NCBI RefSeq assembly: GCF_000317435.1
Contig: NC_019751.1
Span: forward strand, 744,001 to 808,000
Origin: Calothrix sp. PCC 6303
Lineage (GTDB): Bacteria > Cyanobacteriota > Cyanobacteriia > Cyanobacteriales > Nostocaceae
Length of the DNA stretch: 64,000 nucleotides
Reading direction: 5' to 3'
Positions 61,937 to 64,000 of this stretch are shown in pieces; the first letter of the stretch is position 1, and the number at the start of each line of letters is the position of its first letter. Both the position numbers and the translations under genes were made by a program. The notes under the pieces were generated by a model. That model was not told where the DNA came from. It ran no database searches and saw nothing but the letters and a program-made list of their open reading frames with translations.

Positions 61937-62982
61937 TAGGATTTATAGTAACTTGTTCCTTTGTTGACAAATTTCAAAGAATATGCATCTTTGTATTTGA
62001 CGCTATTATCAAAAACACCCGCTTGCACCATATTATTAAAGAAAGATTCCCAGCGTTCAGCAGTCATTGCCCCAATTCCCAATTGTTGAGCATCACCTCC
62101 CAAAATTAAGCCGCTATCCTTCATTTTTTGAATACTAAAGCTAATTTGCTCATCTGTCATACTAGGATTAGCTTGCTTAATCAAATTATTACCGGGAATT
62201 GGATCCTCTAAATAGCTATACCAGCCTTTAATGGAGGCATCAAGAAACCTTTGCACCAAATCTGGATTTTTTTCGACTAACTTATTTGTAGTTTGAATCG
62301 TGAAATTATAGGAGTTATAACCATAATCAGCCAGTAGCATCACCACAGGATCAAATCCACCTTTCTTCTTAATATCAAAGGGTTCAGCAGTAATAATTCC
62401 CTGTTGAATAATATTTTTATCTTTTAAAAATGGTTGAAGATCAAAGTTGTAAGGACGTTTTTGATCATCTGTAAATCCATATTTTGCTTTTAAAAAGGGC
62501 CAATAGTTAGCATCAGCAGCAGCAGCAACCAAAATTGGTTTTCCCTTGAGTTTTTCTAGAGAATCATTTCCCATTCCTGGATGGGCAATCAGTACCAGGG
62601 GGTCTCTTTGAAAGATAGCAGCTACTGTCACCTTGGGTACAGAATCCTTAACGGCATTAATTGCCTCCCCACTATGTGCCATAGTTAAATCAGTGGCTCC
62701 CCCTATCAACAATAAATTATAGTTGCCGCGAGGTCCTGCCGGTTTGATTATGACATCTAAACCATGATCTTGATAAATTCCCGTGGCTACAGCTTGATAA
62801 AAACCACCATACTCAGCTTCAGCAACCCAACTGAGGCTAAATATTACCTTATCGAGTCCACCCTTAGTTTTAGGATTAGGTGCGGAATTACTAGATGTGA
62901 CTTTGGCACTAGTCCCGCAAGCTACCAGAGTGCCAGTACCAACTGTCATGGAGCTATATTTCAAGAATTGGCGACGATTCAT
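61936..62982 (-). CDS. ABC transporter substrate-binding protein, NMT1/THI5-SsuA type
   Basis: This 348-residue protein starts [22 protein letters not shown], here given as [10 protein letters not shown] and TLVACG. Twin arginine and a lipobox-like Cys near residue 22 suggest a Tat-exported lipoprotein. [20 protein letters not shown], then [13 protein letters not shown] and [19 protein letters not shown] are typical of the NMT1/THI5-like family, which includes thiamine-precursor, sulfonate and nitrate binders. The substrate is not clear. It overlaps the ATPase gene by one base. Confidence 0.85.
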   Translation of the reverse strand: MNRRQFLKYSSMTVGTGTLVACGTSAKVTSSNSAPNPKTKGGLDKVIFSLSWVAEAEYGGFYQAVATGIYQDHGLDVIIKPAGPRGNYNLLLIGGATDLTMAHSGEAINAVKDSVPKVTVAAIFQRDPLVLIAHPGMGNDSLEKLKGKPILVAAAADANYWPFLKAKYGFTDDQKRPYNFDLQPFLKDKNIIQQGIITAEPFDIKKKGGFDPVVMLLADYGYNSYNFTIQTTNKLVEKNPDLVQRFLDASIKGWYSYLEDPIPGNNLIKQANPSMTDEQISFSIQKMKDSGLILGGDAQQLGIGAMTAERWESFFNNMVQAGVFDNSVKYKDAYSLKFVNKGTSYYKS

Positions 62983-63390
62983 AGTTCTTCAGCTATATTG
63001 CTGTCTTATACCATTTTTAGGTGAATTTGCAAATATATATAGACAAATTGTAAATTGTAATTGCCTATATGATTAATATGGCAGTTGAGGGATAATTTTT
63101 ACATGAGTAACCATTCAAAATTAAGTGCATTTTCAAAGGCAGTAGGAAATAAGAAACAAATTAGCAGGGTTTTTGTGCGTTAGCTTCTTATATAGATGGC
63201 TAAATAAGAAAAAATATAGAAAACAAAATCCAGGAGTCGCAATTATCTATCTATGTTTAGCTCAAAAAGTAGGGGTAAGTTTGTCAAGCTGAGGCTTAAT
63301 TATAGAAAAACTCTGACTCTGTTCTCCACCATCAAGCTATAAATATCATCCAGAAATATCATCCAGGCTGAAGATACTATTTAAAAAATT
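62983..63390. other. 408-bp intergenic region
   Basis: A/T-rich sequence between divergent genes. I see no gene, strong hairpin or known element in it. It should hold promoters for the substrate-binding protein and for the kinase. Confidence 0.4.
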
Positions 63391-64000
63391 ATGAGTTTTT
63401 GCATTAATCCCCACTGTACCAAACCCCAAAACACTGACACAACTCTATTTTGTCAGAGTTGCGGTTCGGAATTGCTGCTAGAAGGACGCTATCGAGTTAT
63501 CAACTATTTGGGTGGTGGTGGGTTTGGGAAAACTTATGAAGTGCTGGGACGTGATAATAGTCGTCAGGTTTTAAAGGTTCTCCTCCACAATTATCCCAAG
63601 GCTGTATCCCTGTTTCAACAAGAAGCTCAGGTATTGAGCCAGTTGGATCATCCGGGTATCCCCAAAGGAAATGGGTACTTTACTTTTTTACCAAACAATG
63701 CTGTAGAGCCTTTACATTGTTTGGTGATGGAAAAAATTGAAGGTTTGAATCTAGAACAATATTTACAACAGCGGAAAAACGCACCAATAAGCCAAGATTT
63801 AGCTGTAGAATGGCTGAATCAATTATTTAATATACTTCACAAAGTTCATAGTCAGAATTTCTTTCACCGAGACATAAAACCCTCCAATATCATGCTTAAA
63901 GGTGATGGGCAATTGGTTTTAATTGATTTTGGTGCAGCGAGGGAAGTCACATCTACATATATTGCCAAACAAGCAATTGGACAAATTACAGGAATTAGTT
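63391..64000 (+). CDS. Serine/threonine protein kinase with N-terminal zinc ribbon, cut by window edge
   Basis: The frame opens with MSFCINPHCTKPQNTDTTLF and CQSCG, a four-cysteine zinc ribbon, followed by a Hanks-type kinase: glycine loop LGGGGFGKTYEV, Lys in VLKVLLHNYP, catalytic loop FFHRDIKPSNIML and LIDFGAAREV (DFG). The first 203 codons are present and the protein continues past the edge. Zinc-ribbon Ser/Thr kinases are common in cyanobacteria; many carry sensory or repeat domains downstream, not visible here. Confidence 0.9.
   Translation, partial: MSFCINPHCTKPQNTDTTLFCQSCGSELLLEGRYRVINYLGGGGFGKTYEVLGRDNSRQVLKVLLHNYPKAVSLFQQEAQVLSQLDHPGIPKGNGYFTFLPNNAVEPLHCLVMEKIEGLNLEQYLQQRKNAPISQDLAVEWLNQLFNILHKVHSQNFFHRDIKPSNIMLKGDGQLVLIDFGAAREVTSTYIAKQAIGQITGIS

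Overview
The window reads as chromosomal DNA of a filamentous, probably heterocyst-forming cyanobacterium. The reasons are many copies of the octamer GCGATCGC (HIP1), low to moderate GC, a CcbP-type calcium-binding protein, an SLH-OprB porin, TTG and GTG starts backed by Shine-Dalgarno sequences, and multidomain signalling proteins (PAS-GAF-cyclase, hybrid kinase, caspase-WD40, Roco) typical of Nostocales. No rRNA, CRISPR array or prophage is visible. One tRNA gene (anticodon CAT) lies at 38622-38694. The TamB-like gene at the left edge and the Ser/Thr kinase at the right edge are cut by the window.

Layout. 0-10.5 kb: TamB-like envelope protein (partial), cysteine desulfurase, family 2 glycosyltransferase, a PAS/GAF adenylate cyclase, two pentapeptide-repeat proteins and a GT1 glycosyltransferase. 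10.5-23 kb: UvrD-like helicase, two Uma2-family proteins flanking a membrane glycosyltransferase and nadC, a short Hsp70 homologue, a GT4 enzyme and an RmlD-like reductase, then rbsK and a nucleoside hydrolase that together could salvage ribose. 23-28.5 kb: ccbP, a lone ParA, then a ParA ATPase carrying an N-terminal HsdR_N nuclease-like domain, overlapped by a ParB-like gene and followed by an unknown gene. 28.5-32.6 kb: a compact minus-strand mrp cation/proton antiporter operon (C-D-E-F-G-DUF4040-B) without a large MrpA. 33-35 kb: modA divergent from a ribbon-helix-helix/Mop fusion, with ACCAA-N5-TTGGT palindromes around them. 35-41.5 kb: hybrid histidine kinase, pyrE, two exported proteins, the tRNA and a CNNM/HlyC-type membrane protein. 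41.7-43.4 kb: a mobile patch made of a 222-bp MITE-like element and a TnpB gene with a divergent 48-residue RHH gene too short for ordinary ORF calling. 43.4-47 kb: manganese catalase, VOC protein, VanX-like dipeptidase and an acyltransferase-like membrane protein.

47.1-57 kb is the most striking part. A 1735-residue caspase/STAND-NTPase/WD40 protein lies just downstream of, and on the same strand as, a 1034-residue LRR-Roco GTPase. The Roco C-terminal membrane segment has its own in-frame Shine-Dalgarno and ATG. A HIP1-dense spacer and a higBA toxin-antitoxin pair with a near-perfect promoter palindrome follow. I read this as a candidate cell-death or immune island; that is inference from domains and adjacency. 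57-64 kb: iron-uptake-type porin, gloA, a small exported protein, a bestrophin-like channel, an ABC substrate-binding protein and ATPase without an adjacent permease, and the start of a Ser/Thr kinase.

Intergenic DNA is rich in dispersed hairpin repeats: a GATCCC(C/G) 31-mer, a TGTAGAGACGT hairpin, an AGAAACCCGG inverted repeat, a GTTCGACTGAGCGCTCAC family and heptamer repeats. One purine-rich repeat type also appears inside the caspase gene, where it encodes 13 Gly-X-Gln triplets. All functional calls come from reading the sequence; no database search was run.
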